IMG/VR virus record: IMGVR_UViG_3300037882_001127
Span: 1 to 23,893 of that record
DNA from: a virus
Strand: one strand, 5' to 3'
DNA: 23,893 nucleotides
Positions within the stretch are counted from its first letter, which is position 1; the number at the start of each line of letters is the position of its first letter. A model generated the notes under the pieces. The model searched no databases, was not told where the DNA came from, and saw only the letters and a program-made list of their open reading frames with translations. The translations under genes were made by a program, and so were the position numbers. This document shows, piece after piece, positions 1 through 8,869 of the stretch.

Positions 1-88
1 AGTTTGGCATAGCCATAGCAGCTTCTTCCAAAGCCCTGACATGATCAATTGCCGCAACATCCATTGTTTTGATTATAAGGTCACTCAT
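1..88 (-). CDS. Partial unknown protein (N-terminus only)
   Basis: Only the first 29 codons are present; the gene runs off the left edge. The start ATG (88..86) overlaps the TGA of the upstream GNAT gene as ATGA, and AAGGAGTT lies just before it, so the start is well supported. The visible residues begin MSDLIIKTMDVAAIDHVRAL and look like an ordinary soluble start. It is the last gene seen of the leftward virion operon, after the tail nozzle and GNAT genes. The piece is too short to assign a family. Confidence 0.7.
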   Translation of the reverse strand, partial: MSDLIIKTMDVAAIDHVRALEEAAMAMPN

Positions 89-531
89 ATGAACTCCTTA
101 TAAAATGTTGTGTTGGTTGCTCTAAATCCCATGCGTGGCAAAATCTGTTCTAACTTGCCGCCTGTTGGCGCGCTGAATAAAATTCCAGAGCTGCCTTTTG
201 ATGCCGCAAATGATTGCGCCTCTCTAATCAGCTCAAGCCCTAATCCAAATTTACGGAATTGACTGGCAACAAACAAGCTCTCTGCAACGGCAACAGGCAC
301 ACCGAAATGAGGAATGACAGAAACAACCACGCTGACAAACCCAACCAGCTTATCGTTGACGTATGCCCCGAATAATTGGAAAAAACCTGCGTCCTCAATT
401 GTTTTATACATGGCAAACTTTTCCGCAATTGGAGGAAGCCCAGCAATAGCGCATTCGGCTGCGTATTCATCTCGCAGCTCTAAAAAGTTTGGGGCAGTTT
501 CCAACTCTGCAAATTTGATTTTCTTTATCAT
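85..531 (-). CDS. GNAT-fold acetyltransferase (virion-module copy 1)
   Basis: This 148-aa protein looks like a GCN5-related N-acetyltransferase. It has a central beta region with KLVGFVSVVV at about 61-70, then the acetyl-CoA pyrophosphate loop RKFGLG at 93-98 (consensus R/Q-x-x-G-x-G/A) followed by a helix. It ends with a typical GFRATNTTFYKEF strand. Its ATG overlaps the stop of the nozzle gene (ATGA) and its own stop overlaps the next start, so it is translationally coupled to virion genes. The substrate is unknown. T7 gp13-type internal virion proteins occupy a similar position, but I do not see clear similarity beyond the GNAT fold. Fold assignment is good; role in the virion is inference. 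Confidence 0.85.
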   Translation of the reverse strand: MIKKIKFAELETAPNFLELRDEYAAECAIAGLPPIAEKFAMYKTIEDAGFFQLFGAYVNDKLVGFVSVVVSVIPHFGVPVAVAESLFVASQFRKFGLGLELIREAQSFAASKGSSGILFSAPTGGKLEQILPRMGFRATNTTFYKEFI

Positions 532-2579
532 CTCGTCACCGCATGGTTAGCGTCAATCATAACACTGGTTATTGTAAACGGCAAAGGCTCATCTTGAACA
601 AAATAAAAGAATTTGTCTTTTGTGTTGTCGTCAACATAGGTCACATACTTTGTGCCATCAATCGGAATTGGAGGCAGATAGTTTATGTCATTTTGCGACA
701 ATTCTTGAACTGGCTCTAGCGCATAAAGTGAAGACCCAATTTTCCCACCAGCAGATGAAACACAACGAATGCCAACTTGAGAGATTGCTTTCATGGTTGT
801 TTGTGTATTCTCTGCTCCGGCTTGGAAGCCAAGGCAGAATGATTTTGCAATTGCCGTGTAACCGTAACCAATAACGGCGGTCAAAGTTTGCTGCCCTAAA
901 TCCTGTGTTCCGCCAGAGATTAAGAACTCGCTTAAATATCCGCCATCAGTAACAATCCCGACTGTATGCCCGTTGTATTGAGAGAGACCTGAAATAGTCC
1001 TAAAGGAAAGATACCATTCCGGATATGTGTTTGTTGTCGGCTCTTGTAAGACAGTTACATCAACAACCGTTGCGCTCACATATCCGGTTATTTCAAAACG
1101 TCCGCTTTCATATCCTGTCATGGTTTTATATGATATGTGCTTGCCGACATCTCCAGCCACAAAAACGCCGCTCGTTGCGGTTATTCTTCCGTTTGCAGGA
1201 TTATAAGTGATTGAGTTTTGTTGAAGGTTTTCAATTGTTGATGCGTTATCCAAATAAATACAATCGCAAAGCTGCTCCGCGATCACACGGTTATACGCTT
1301 CGGTGTCTCTTTTCTCTGCTTCCTCCGCAGTTTCAATAGCTGGATTGTATGTAAAAAATTGTGTGCGTTCAGCAAATTGAACATGATCCGCCATGCGCTC
1401 AATATAATACGAGCCATTTCTCACCACGAGGGCAAAGAGCTGTGGGTTTCCTTCGTTGTCTGTAATGACAGCCTGATCTTTAAAAACGCCTTGGCTGCGT
1501 TGTGTGTGCCAACCAATGATATTTTCTTTTTGCTTAAAATTTAACGTCAGCAAAACACCATCATTCCGGATGCCATAAATTAAATCGTTACGGTCTTTCT
1601 TCCAGCGGATTTTTCCAATGCCGCCTTGTGTGATGTCGTATGAAATAAAGTTCGCGTCTTCCGCAATAAAACTTTCAGTCAAAAGGTCGTAACTGAAATA
1701 ATACATATTGCGATTGTTGCGCCCAATGTAAAAAACAAGACCATCTTTTTTGAATGGAACTGTTCCATTTGCCCCATCAGCAGAAGTCAAGTTTGCTTCA
1801 ATTGAGCTGGCAGTAATTGCCGTTCCAACTCCGCCGCCATTCACCGCGACAATCCCATCCGCAGATGTAACGATGAGCGAGTTATCGCCACCGAATAAAT
1901 TCTCAATCGTTTGGGTAATGTCCGCAATTGTGAATTGCAATGGAGATGTGTCGGTCACAGTTCCGCCAATAACAAAATTATTATACTGCCCTGTTTCACT
2001 CGCCCACAAGGTTGTAATCTTTGCCTGTGTCGCTGCAAAATACAAACGAGCTTTATAATACAAACAGCAAGCCGGATATTGACCAGCACCAAAAGGGGCA
2101 GTTCCTCCGGTGTATGTGTAATCGGTCAAGGTAAAGTTATTGGCTGCAATCCGTTTTAATTGCTTAACCGGAAACGCATTATGAGTGATGATCATCACGT
2201 CCGCATTTTGCGCAAATTGCAGCTCACGACTTTGATCTAAAGTATATGGCGTTGTCACTTCAAGTGGCGATCCGGAACTTAATACCCATCCAAAATTTCC
2301 GTTGACATCATAAGATAAAAAACGGATTTTTGTGTTGTAAAAAACAAGCAAATAATTCTGGTTGTTTGAGAATTTAAACTCTTGAAAAACACAGTCTTGA
2401 AATGGAACGCCGAGCATATCCTCAAACCCTGTGCGATAAATGGCGTTACCCTTAAAATTCGTGAACAGGTTCTCAAGAACATCCCAGCCGGACGTATAAA
2501 TAGGAAGGTCATACCTTCCCATCATATCATGATCAATTTTTCCGCGAGCGAAATTATTATATGTGGTTACAATTCTCAT
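528..2579 (-). CDS. Tail nozzle / tail tubular protein B-like (T7 gp12-type)
   Basis: At 683 aa this is the large tail protein expected after the adaptor gene. The N-terminus (NNFARGKIDHDMMGRYDLPIYTSG.. then NLFTNFKGNAIYRTGFEDM) matches the conserved opening of podovirus nozzle/stabilisation proteins, in which a D-x-x-GR-x-DLP-x-Y stretch precedes a G-x-x-x-R-x-G segment. The remainder is beta-rich with many Thr, Asn and aromatic residues, as expected of a propeller-like tube protein. The start overlaps the stop of the 209-aa gene by ATGA and the end overlaps the GNAT start by ATGA. It would form the distal tube of a short tail. The name rests on order and pattern, not on a database hit. Confidence 0.85.
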   Translation of the reverse strand: MRIVTTYNNFARGKIDHDMMGRYDLPIYTSGWDVLENLFTNFKGNAIYRTGFEDMLGVPFQDCVFQEFKFSNNQNYLLVFYNTKIRFLSYDVNGNFGWVLSSGSPLEVTTPYTLDQSRELQFAQNADVMIITHNAFPVKQLKRIAANNFTLTDYTYTGGTAPFGAGQYPACCLYYKARLYFAATQAKITTLWASETGQYNNFVIGGTVTDTSPLQFTIADITQTIENLFGGDNSLIVTSADGIVAVNGGGVGTAITASSIEANLTSADGANGTVPFKKDGLVFYIGRNNRNMYYFSYDLLTESFIAEDANFISYDITQGGIGKIRWKKDRNDLIYGIRNDGVLLTLNFKQKENIIGWHTQRSQGVFKDQAVITDNEGNPQLFALVVRNGSYYIERMADHVQFAERTQFFTYNPAIETAEEAEKRDTEAYNRVIAEQLCDCIYLDNASTIENLQQNSITYNPANGRITATSGVFVAGDVGKHISYKTMTGYESGRFEITGYVSATVVDVTVLQEPTTNTYPEWYLSFRTISGLSQYNGHTVGIVTDGGYLSEFLISGGTQDLGQQTLTAVIGYGYTAIAKSFCLGFQAGAENTQTTMKAISQVGIRCVSSAGGKIGSSLYALEPVQELSQNDINYLPPIPIDGTKYVTYVDDNTKDKFFYFVQDEPLPFTITSVMIDANHAVTR

Positions 2580-3205
2580 CTTTTTTGAGGCTCCGACACG
2601 AAGCCAGTCCAGCGCGATTGACGGAAACGAGAAACGCTTTTCCGGATTGGCATATTTTCTTGAGCATTGAGACCGGACAATGTAGATATTTTCTCCGGCA
2701 ACATTTGCAGCAACAGTTTAGCTTTGTTTGCGTCCTGCGTGATGTCCATGCAAGCGTTGGATGCAAGGAATAAAGAGAATGTCATTTTAAATTCAGGTGA
2801 CATCATGGTCACGTCTTCAATGTCCTTGATGTATCTTAATGGCAATCCGTTTGGATAAGCCTGATCTGTCCAAATTAAATTGCCCTCAATGGCGTAATTA
2901 TTTTCTTTGTCTTTGACTTCCCCGATGCCTAAAACTTTTAAGCAATCAGCAGGGTATTCGTATGCCTGTTGATAGCCCTGATCAACTCCAAACGGGGCAG
3001 GAATAACAACTTGAGCCACGACCTTACGAGCGAGCGCAAAGTTTGGCATCAGCAGCTTTAACATTGTTTGGCGAGAAATATCATACCAAAGCGCAAAGGT
3101 GATTTCTTTGTCGTTTGATGGTGTATCAATATTTTGAATTGTGCCAAAATTTCCAAGGTGTCCTAGAGACATATTGCAAATATCAATCTTGGATGTGGTG
3201 GTCAT
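2576..3205 (-). CDS. Head-to-tail adaptor, tail tubular protein A-like (T7 gp11-type)
   Basis: This 209-aa protein starts TTTSKIDICNMSLGHLGNFG, the hallmark opening of podovirus adaptor proteins (I-x-x-CN-x-AL-x-x-LG). It continues with a helix-rich segment and YEYPADCLKVLGIG, the usual Y-x-YPxDCLR-type motif. In known podoviruses this protein forms a ring between portal and nozzle. The start ATG at 3205 is preceded by AGGGG at suitable spacing. The stop overlaps the nozzle start (ATGA), which fits stoichiometric coupling of tail components. Assignment by motif and position is strong. Confidence 0.88.
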   Translation of the reverse strand: MTTTSKIDICNMSLGHLGNFGTIQNIDTPSNDKEITFALWYDISRQTMLKLLMPNFALARKVVAQVVIPAPFGVDQGYQQAYEYPADCLKVLGIGEVKDKENNYAIEGNLIWTDQAYPNGLPLRYIKDIEDVTMMSPEFKMTFSLFLASNACMDITQDANKAKLLLQMLPEKISTLSGLNAQENMPIRKSVSRFRQSRWTGFVSEPQKR

Positions 3206-3234
3206 GGCAATCCCCTGCTTAAATTAAGGATGTA

Positions 3235-3258
3235 GAGGGGGCTTTTTAATTCCCCCTC
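3235..3258. other. GC-rich hairpin between decoration and tail adaptor genes
   Basis: GAGGGGG (3235-3241) and CCCCCTC (3252-3258) form a perfect 7-bp stem with a 10-nt A/T-rich loop, in the 72-nt gap between the 172-aa and 209-aa genes. There is no U-tract in the leftward direction, so it is not a classic terminator there. It may tune transcript stability or partial termination. Confidence 0.5.
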
Positions 3259-3277
3259 CACGAGCTTACACAGAAAC

Positions 3278-3796
3278 TTAGTTTGTGGTTGCTTCTTCGA
3301 TCCACACTTCCAAATCAAGCGTACCGTTTACGGATGGCTTGGTTGGGAATGTTAAGCCGAGGAATACGCCGCCAGCTGGCTCTTGATCCGCGCCCATCTG
3401 CAAAAGTTCGCCAATGTTTAAAGATTGGTTTAATGCAGAGTTCAAAGATGTCAACAAATCACGAGTTGATAGCGATGCAGCAAGCGTCACACCATTCCAC
3501 AACAGGGCATCAGAACCAGCCTTGATTAGTTTCAGCGTACCGTCTGACGGGTTGCGCATAAAGAAACCAAGTTTTGCATCTGTTGCCGAAGTAAGGGCAG
3601 GGGAAGCGTTAAGTGTTACAACACGAGCAATGCGTTCACCAAAGGTGAGTGGCCCTGCAAGTGTCAAGATGTCTCCGTTAACCATGGAAGCGGTCAGCAA
3701 AGCTGCATACGCCGGAACAGTACGGAATTTTTTACCTACCGAGTTGGAAGGATTTCTAGGCTTGTCGGTAAAGCCTTTTGTACGAAGTTCAGCCAT
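3278..3796 (-). CDS. Probable capsid decoration/cement protein
   Basis: This 172-aa protein is encoded directly after the major capsid gene, where many phages keep a head decoration or cement protein. The sequence is beta-rich with many Ala, Thr, Gly and Leu residues and no catalytic motif. Segments such as GPLTFGERIARVVTLNASP and a C-terminal VNGTLDLEVWIEE look like beta-sandwich or barrel strands. The start is set by AGGAG eight nt before the ATG. A hairpin separates it from the capsid gene, which could adjust relative expression. The function is inferred from position and composition; an uncharacterised head protein is the alternative. Confidence 0.6.
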   Translation of the reverse strand: MAELRTKGFTDKPRNPSNSVGKKFRTVPAYAALLTASMVNGDILTLAGPLTFGERIARVVTLNASPALTSATDAKLGFFMRNPSDGTLKLIKAGSDALLWNGVTLAASLSTRDLLTSLNSALNQSLNIGELLQMGADQEPAGGVFLGLTFPTKPSVNGTLDLEVWIEEATTN

Positions 3797-3830
3797 TTTA
3801 GTATCTCCTAAATGCTGTATTGTTGAAAGG

Positions 3831-3854
3831 GAAAGGGGAGGTTAAGCCCCTTTC
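3831..3854. terminator. Hairpin after the capsid gene (U-tract only on the plus side)
   Basis: GAAAGGGG (3831-3838) pairs with CCCCTTTC (3847-3854) across an 8-nt loop. On the plus strand it is followed by T5, so it could stop antisense readthrough. For the leftward capsid transcript it lies 7 nt past the capsid stop codon but lacks a U-run, so at most it is a leaky terminator or a 3' stabiliser separating capsid from decoration expression. Confidence 0.5.
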
Positions 3855-3861
3855 TTTTTAA

Positions 3862-4791
3862 TTACATTGTGGTTGTGATAATCTGAACCTTAACGCCCTC
3901 TGTACGCATACCGTTGATCCAAAGATCAATTGTGATGTCGTAAGAGTTAACTTTGGTTGAAGATTTCTCAACGCCCATATCACCGATTTCCATCGCCATA
4001 GCGATACTTTCGGGAGCCATAGACACGCATGAGCGAGTTGTAGCACCTTCCGGCAAGATTGGGGATGCAACTTGCAATCCGCCATTCTCTGACCCAGCAA
4101 ACAGGACGATAGGATAAGAACCAGCTTTATCCATTACACCTTTTTCGACTGGATAGCCTTGGATGTAACGGGTGTTGATGAATTTATCTTCGTTCATCAA
4201 CTGGTTATTTTCCTTGCCTGTTATAGCTAAGGTGGATTTCAGAGCCACTTCAAGAGGTACATCGTTATTGATATAGTTTTGAGTTAGCTTCTGAACGGTT
4301 GTATAAGTGAAACCCGCAGTCGCATCAATCGTCAACACGCCATCGGCGGCGGCTGTGATAGATGTGGCAGCAGCATCCGGCGCACCAACCAAAACAGCAC
4401 CAACAGCAGATGCAACCGCGATACGGTCAATCATACGCTCTTTGGCGTTGTCGAGCTGTGTCAAGATGTCCGAGGTCGGGTCTTTCAACAGTTCGTTGAT
4501 GTCATACTTTGCGTCAATTGTGACAGTCCGAGTGAAACGGCGTTTCGTGAACTGACGGTTATCAAGCGCATAGTCGCCATATTGTTTGTCCGGATTACGG
4601 GTGTTTACTTCCGCAAGTTCCACACGACCAATACGAGCCATGTTGTTTGTTTTACCTTGAGACGGAAGAAATTTAATTGCTCCTGTCGATACAAGGCGGG
4701 ATTTAGTTTGTTGAGCGAGAGCATAAAAGCTGTCCATAAAGTTCAACTTTGCGCCCTGATCAATACTTGGATTTACTGCGTTGGAAGGCAT
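3862..4791 (-). CDS. Major capsid protein
   Basis: The product is 309 aa. It has the profile of an HK97-fold podovirus capsid protein: an N-arm (NPSIDQGAKLNFMDSFYALAQQTKSRL), a TRTVTIDAKYDINELLKDPTSD segment like the E-loop/spine region, and a C-terminal SYDITIDLWINGMRTEG strand typical of BPP-1-like and related capsids. I choose ATG 4791 over the in-frame TTG at 4797 because GGAG (4802..4799) sits 7 nt upstream of the ATG. The gene follows scaffold and the 234-aa protein, and has its own terminator-promoter pair upstream, consistent with very high late expression. Assignment combines order, length and pattern. Confidence 0.85.
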   Translation of the reverse strand: MPSNAVNPSIDQGAKLNFMDSFYALAQQTKSRLVSTGAIKFLPSQGKTNNMARIGRVELAEVNTRNPDKQYGDYALDNRQFTKRRFTRTVTIDAKYDINELLKDPTSDILTQLDNAKERMIDRIAVASAVGAVLVGAPDAAATSITAAADGVLTIDATAGFTYTTVQKLTQNYINNDVPLEVALKSTLAITGKENNQLMNEDKFINTRYIQGYPVEKGVMDKAGSYPIVLFAGSENGGLQVASPILPEGATTRSCVSMAPESIAMAMEIGDMGVEKSSTKVNSYDITIDLWINGMRTEGVKVQIITTTM

Positions 4792-4918
4792 TTCCAAACT
4801 CCATTTTTTTAAGGGTTGATGATTTTGTTTTTTTCAAAAGCTACCCGTGAAACGGACTTTCTAACGATTAAGGTCGTATCGCCAATATGGATCGCAGGAC
4901 GCGACTACCCATAAACGA

Positions 4919-4946
4919 ATTATGCCAGAAATTGATTTATTTGCAA
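4919..4946 (-). promoter_or_regulatory. Extended -10 promoter driving the capsid gene
   Basis: Read leftward, TTGCAA (4946..4941), a 16-nt spacer and CATAAT (4924..4919) preceded by TGG make a sigma70-like extended -10 promoter. It lies directly downstream of an intrinsic terminator and about 120 nt before the capsid ATG. That leaves a long leader with three short predicted hairpins, including CCGT-TTC-ACGG. Confidence 0.7.
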
Positions 4947-4950
4947 GCAT

Positions 4951-4984
4951 GAAAAAAAGAGGGCGTTTTAAGCCCCCTTTTCTA
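4951..4984 (-). terminator. Intrinsic terminator after the 234-aa gene
   Basis: Read leftward, AAAAGGGGGC (4981..4972), a 7-nt loop and GCCCTCTTTT (4964..4955) form a stem with one mismatch that runs into a T7 tract (4958..4952). It lies 20-50 nt after the stop of the 234-aa gene and just before the capsid promoter. Confidence 0.8.
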
Positions 4985-5003
4985 CGCAAAACTGGACGCG
5001 ATG

Positions 5004-5708
5004 CTAGGCGGCTGCCGGAGCAGAACCACCATAAAGCAGACTGTAAAGCGCATCAAAACTGATGTCAACCGGATAGGAGATGTTTTTCATCTTGGCGATG
5101 CCCTTCAAATCATCCATTGACATAGTTGTTCTAAGTGTCGAACCAACTGGAGCGGCTTTTTGTTCTTGCTCAAGGATTTCTTCGTTTGTGATTTTTCCGG
5201 ACACATCACGAGAAACAGTTCCGCCAACAACCAAAGGAGGCAATGAGGCAAAATTAAATCCCTCTTTATCCTTGCCGATGTCATGCTTGAAGAAACGCAT
5301 TGAGTACGCATCATAAGCATAAATTCTCATCTCACGCAAAGACACGCCGGAGATTTCTTTTGGCAGAGGAACAGTTCGCAAATCATTAGCGGTTGCCAAA
5401 TCCTGCATTTCCTCAAAGCTCATATCTTTGATGTCCTTACCAACGAATGATAATTGATCACCTTCAATCTCTTTGATGTCGTCAATAAAAACTTGACGAG
5501 TATCTTCAACGCGCTCCGGATATTTTTTAGAACCGTCCGCATTTGTCGCGGCTTTAATCCAAACGTGCGCATAACGATCTCTGACGTGCATCATTGCCAA
5601 ATCATGATCAATAAACGGAATTACTCCGGTCACGTTTTCAAAGTCGATATTCTCTTTCTTTGAATTTCTGTACGATCCGGAAATTGTTACTTGTAAAAGT
5701 TTAGTCAT
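5004..5708 (-). CDS. Unknown virion-module protein between scaffold and capsid
   Basis: I do not recognise this 234-aa protein. It has a mixed alpha/beta N-terminus (LLQVTISGSYRNSKKENIDFENVTGVIPFID), a middle helix pair with KDMSFEEMQDLATANDLRTVPL that resembles a small SAP/HeH-like helical domain, and an Ala-rich tail (SAPAAA). The gene starts after AAAGG with 9-nt spacing and ends in TAG just before a terminator. Lying between scaffold and capsid suggests a head-completion or minor head protein, but no motif proves this. Confidence 0.8.
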   Translation of the reverse strand: MTKLLQVTISGSYRNSKKENIDFENVTGVIPFIDHDLAMMHVRDRYAHVWIKAATNADGSKKYPERVEDTRQVFIDDIKEIEGDQLSFVGKDIKDMSFEEMQDLATANDLRTVPLPKEISGVSLREMRIYAYDAYSMRFFKHDIGKDKEGFNFASLPPLVVGGTVSRDVSGKITNEEILEQEQKAAPVGSTLRTTMSMDDLKGIAKMKNISYPVDISFDALYSLLYGGSAPAAA

Positions 5709-5733
5709 TTTAGTTTACCTTTCTGTGGTCTAG

Positions 5734-6681
5734 TTATTTTTGTTTGTAAGTGTCGTTAAGTTTTTCAATGAGGGCTTGCTTTTCGGCTTGCGTGTGAGGT
5801 CGTGCAGAAATAGCGGAAATTTGCGCCCGTAAATCTGCCCGTTGCGCCGTAATATCAAGAGTGACTTTCGCCTCTCCGCCGTTACCTTGCGCGCCATTTT
5901 CATGAACGCCATGCTCTTTGAGTATTTTAGCAACTTCGGCAGCGTGTTTGTCAATCAGTTTATTGACGACCTTATCAACAGCAATTCGCTGCTCATTCGG
6001 CATATCATCAAAAACCTTTTTATCGGTATCATCCGAAACCTCTTTCAATGTCGCCTCTGCGCGCCCTAATGACGTTTTATAATTGTCACCAAAGGCAGCT
6101 TGAGAAAGTTTCATATAACCTTCTTCCGATGTTGATTGTGTCTGCATCTGCTCAAAGAATGGTGACAGGGCTTTGATAATTTCTTGACCCTGAAATTCAT
6201 TGATACCGGCTTTTTGAAATGCAGCCCCAACAGCTTTAGATGTCGGATCATCAGGCACAGCAAATTTATAAGCCGCTGTATCTTGAGGAGCTAACTTAGC
6301 GTGATGAGCCGCAATCTCTTCCGGTGTCGCTTTGGTGTAATCAATCGGCTGAATTGTTTTCTTGCCGATCAATTCCTGCATCCCATCAAACTGTTTATAT
6401 AAATCCTCTTCCGATTTAATGTTTGCTGACCAAGGCTTATCTTTGTACGCATCAGGTATTTTATATGCCGCTGGCTCTTGAGCCGGAGGCGTTACAGGAG
6501 GGGTCTGCGCAGCTGGAGAGGCTGGAGGTTGTGCGCCCGTTGGTTGTGCGGCTGGAGCTGCCGGAGCTGGTTGCGCTGGTGCTGGTGTCTGTGTTCCACC
6601 CCCGCCGCTTCCGCCCGATCCTTCTCCGCCATCAGCATTTAAGCAGAAACGAGAGTGTCCGTCTAAAAATCTAATAAACAT
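5734..6681 (-). CDS. Capsid scaffolding protein
   Basis: This 315-aa protein has a Gly-rich then Pro/Ala/Gln-rich disordered segment (about residues 18-70), followed by charged alpha-helical sequence with a TSEEGYMKLSQAAFGDNYKTSLGRAEATL region and a Lys-rich C-terminal helix. That build, with a basic helical C-terminus for capsid binding, is typical of podovirus scaffolds. It lies two genes before the capsid gene, the usual place. It would guide procapsid assembly and then leave the head. No protease motif is visible. Confidence 0.82.
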   Translation of the reverse strand: MFIRFLDGHSRFCLNADGGEGSGGSGGGGTQTPAPAQPAPAAPAAQPTGAQPPASPAAQTPPVTPPAQEPAAYKIPDAYKDKPWSANIKSEEDLYKQFDGMQELIGKKTIQPIDYTKATPEEIAAHHAKLAPQDTAAYKFAVPDDPTSKAVGAAFQKAGINEFQGQEIIKALSPFFEQMQTQSTSEEGYMKLSQAAFGDNYKTSLGRAEATLKEVSDDTDKKVFDDMPNEQRIAVDKVVNKLIDKHAAEVAKILKEHGVHENGAQGNGGEAKVTLDITAQRADLRAQISAISARPHTQAEKQALIEKLNDTYKQK

Positions 6682-6692
6682 TTTTCATCTTT

Positions 6693-7040
6693 CTATGGTT
6701 CTATGTTTTGCCGTAAGGTTTTATCAAGGTGCTGACGAACAAACGTAAAATAAAAATCACGATTTGCTTTTTCAGCTACTAGGGCGGCGGCATCTTTACA
6801 CGGCTCTGCATTGAATACCCCCAATGCCCTAATAAATGTTTTAAGGACAAGCTCACCCGCAGGAGTGGCGGCAACAATATTCAACGCCTTTGAATATTCC
6901 TGCATATCCTCAATTGCTATTTTCTTTTTATGCTCTTCCTCAAGTCGGCGAGCGAGTAATTTTTCAGCCGTTGATTTCGGCGCATCTTTTCCATCATCAA
7001 ATGGAATTTCTTTTTTATTGTCCTGTGGTTGATCCGACAC
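6693..7040 (-). CDS. Bbp19-like small virion-module protein
   Basis: The 115-aa product carries the pattern of the Bbp19 family first named in Bordetella phage BPP-1: a TPAGELVLKTFIRALGVF segment followed by a charged helix with a [E/N]-x-R-x-x-x-F-type motif (NRDFYFTFVRQHL). I place the start at GTG 7040..7038 because GGAGG (7051..7047) lies 6 nt upstream; the longer ATG forms at 7085 and 7055 lack a ribosome site. It overlaps the connector stop by 26 nt, so it is coupled to it. The molecular role is not known. The family and its place between connector and scaffold support a BPP-1-like lineage. Confidence 0.8.
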   Translation of the reverse strand: MSDQPQDNKKEIPFDDGKDAPKSTAEKLLARRLEEEHKKKIAIEDMQEYSKALNIVAATPAGELVLKTFIRALGVFNAEPCKDAAALVAEKANRDFYFTFVRQHLDKTLRQNIEP

Positions 7041-8832
7041 TCTTTGCCTCCGCATTGTCTCTGTTTGATTTAGCCATGTTCGCATTAGCTTTAGAACCCA
7101 TTTCTCCGGCTTGCAACATCATCATCTGTTTACGCTGTTCAGCAGCTTTTGCAACCTGTTCAGCAAATTTTTTCTCACCAATTAGAATTTGATTGTTTGC
7201 ATCTAAATTCTCGTTGATGTCAGAAAGTAATTTGTACCAGTTAACCGCTGCAATGATTTCCGGATATAGGGCGGCAATCGCAGTAATGGCTTGGATGATT
7301 TGAATGAGGTTTTGAACGGCTTCGGTGCGTGTCAATTTCTCAAGCTCGTTATTGAACTTCAAATCATACCAAGGCAAGCCCTGTTCCATGACTTGCAACA
7401 CAGCATCAGGAATAATGCGCTGGTCTTCTCCAATTTGGCGCAGCTGCTTAACCACGTCTTTGTTGTTTGGTCGTGTGCCAAGCTCACCGATACCCATGAG
7501 CAACGACACAACGCGCTTGACAGTCGGAACAAGAAACTCGTTCTTTTGTTGCAGTAAAAATCCGGCGAGTGATTTCCCACGAATGGCATAACGCTGCAAG
7601 CTCTCTGTTGCGGTCATTTCCGTTGCGCTGGAGAAGTCAAGCAAAATATCAACTTTAAATCCGGTTGTGATTTTCTCATTCAGATATGGAACAAGGAATT
7701 TTAAAATCGGCTCTGGATTTCCAACGTCATACAATGGAAATGCAGGACTGCCCCCAGCGGATTGAGCAAGGGCTTGATTGAATATGGTCAAACCATTTGG
7801 AGAGCTGTCAAGAACACTGTCGCCAAAAATAGCGTTGTTCCAAAGCCCCAAAGATGGATTTGACATCTTTTCAACGATCTCAATTGCTGTGCCAACCATG
7901 AAATTGACCGAGCGAATTGTTGACATCAACATTGTGCCGGATGCCCGACCATAAACCTCACCGCGAACTTTGATTGCACGAGCCATTGCAATAGGACGCT
8001 CTGCAAAATCTTCTTCATAGAAAGGCTTCTCTCCGCCAACATCATCCAGAAACCATGACCCCTTGTATCGTGCGCCACGTTTTCCCTTGAGCTTCATGTC
8101 GTAATCAGCGCGCGGGTAAACCATAAATATCAGTTTAAAAACCTGATTGTAATTTCCGGATTTATAAGCGTCTTGAATTGCCCTAGGCATCTTCAAAACT
8201 TTTTTATCGTCCGCATCGCCATCGGTAAAGCAAAACTCGCTGATAATCCGGTTGACTTTCCATTGATAGGTTGTTGCCACGATCTCCGGCTGCCCTGATT
8301 TACCCTCATCAATCATGGTATTATCAACGCCATAATTGCGGAATATGAGCGCGTTCTCTTCTGTCCGTTGCAGAAACGCCTTATTCAAAAAACATCCAAC
8401 GCCCGATGTGCCGAATGACATTTGATCGTATGTGTAGGGGCGCATTGCTGTAGAAAATCCGGCTTGTGGATTGTTCATGTGATAGAGAGCAGTATCAGTT
8501 GCGTATTTGTAGAACTTTTCAACCTCTGCCTTGCTGACAAGTGCTGTCACATAGCGAGATGGAACAATATCAAACGCCTGATCTCCAGTTCCCCACATGA
8601 TACCCATGAGATAATCGCCGGACTGATTAACACTTAACGCCGCTGTCGGATCGTCAATATAAACATCAAGGTCTTTCCCTTTTGTTTGGCTGGACATACC
8701 GCCGTTGTCCATGTAATTTGTATCAACAGTGATCCCAACGAATTGAGCAATACTATCCCATGTGGCTCGCTCACGCTGCCATGACACTTTTAATGCAGAA
8801 TATAACTGCGGGTTATTTTGATCTTGGCTCAT
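7015..8832 (-). CDS. Head-tail connector (portal) protein
   Basis: The 605-aa product matches the podovirus head-to-tail connector family (T7 gp8 type, Pfam Head_tail_con). It opens with a helical LKVSWQRERATWDSIAQF segment, continues with DDPTAALSVNQSGDYLMGIMWGTGDQAFDIVPS and a long core, and ends in a Gln/Lys-rich helical tail (KKFAEQVAKAAEQRKQMMML). It should form the dodecameric portal through which DNA is packaged. Order (after TerL and a small gp7.3-like protein, before scaffold) and length agree. The ATG at 8832 has GAGGG 11 nt upstream. Confidence 0.92.
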   Translation of the reverse strand: MSQDQNNPQLYSALKVSWQRERATWDSIAQFVGITVDTNYMDNGGMSSQTKGKDLDVYIDDPTAALSVNQSGDYLMGIMWGTGDQAFDIVPSRYVTALVSKAEVEKFYKYATDTALYHMNNPQAGFSTAMRPYTYDQMSFGTSGVGCFLNKAFLQRTEENALIFRNYGVDNTMIDEGKSGQPEIVATTYQWKVNRIISEFCFTDGDADDKKVLKMPRAIQDAYKSGNYNQVFKLIFMVYPRADYDMKLKGKRGARYKGSWFLDDVGGEKPFYEEDFAERPIAMARAIKVRGEVYGRASGTMLMSTIRSVNFMVGTAIEIVEKMSNPSLGLWNNAIFGDSVLDSSPNGLTIFNQALAQSAGGSPAFPLYDVGNPEPILKFLVPYLNEKITTGFKVDILLDFSSATEMTATESLQRYAIRGKSLAGFLLQQKNEFLVPTVKRVVSLLMGIGELGTRPNNKDVVKQLRQIGEDQRIIPDAVLQVMEQGLPWYDLKFNNELEKLTRTEAVQNLIQIIQAITAIAALYPEIIAAVNWYKLLSDINENLDANNQILIGEKKFAEQVAKAAEQRKQMMMLQAGEMGSKANANMAKSNRDNAEAKSVGSTTGQ

Positions 8833-8869
8833 GGTATAAATTGCCCTCGTGTTAATTCAGAAAATACAG

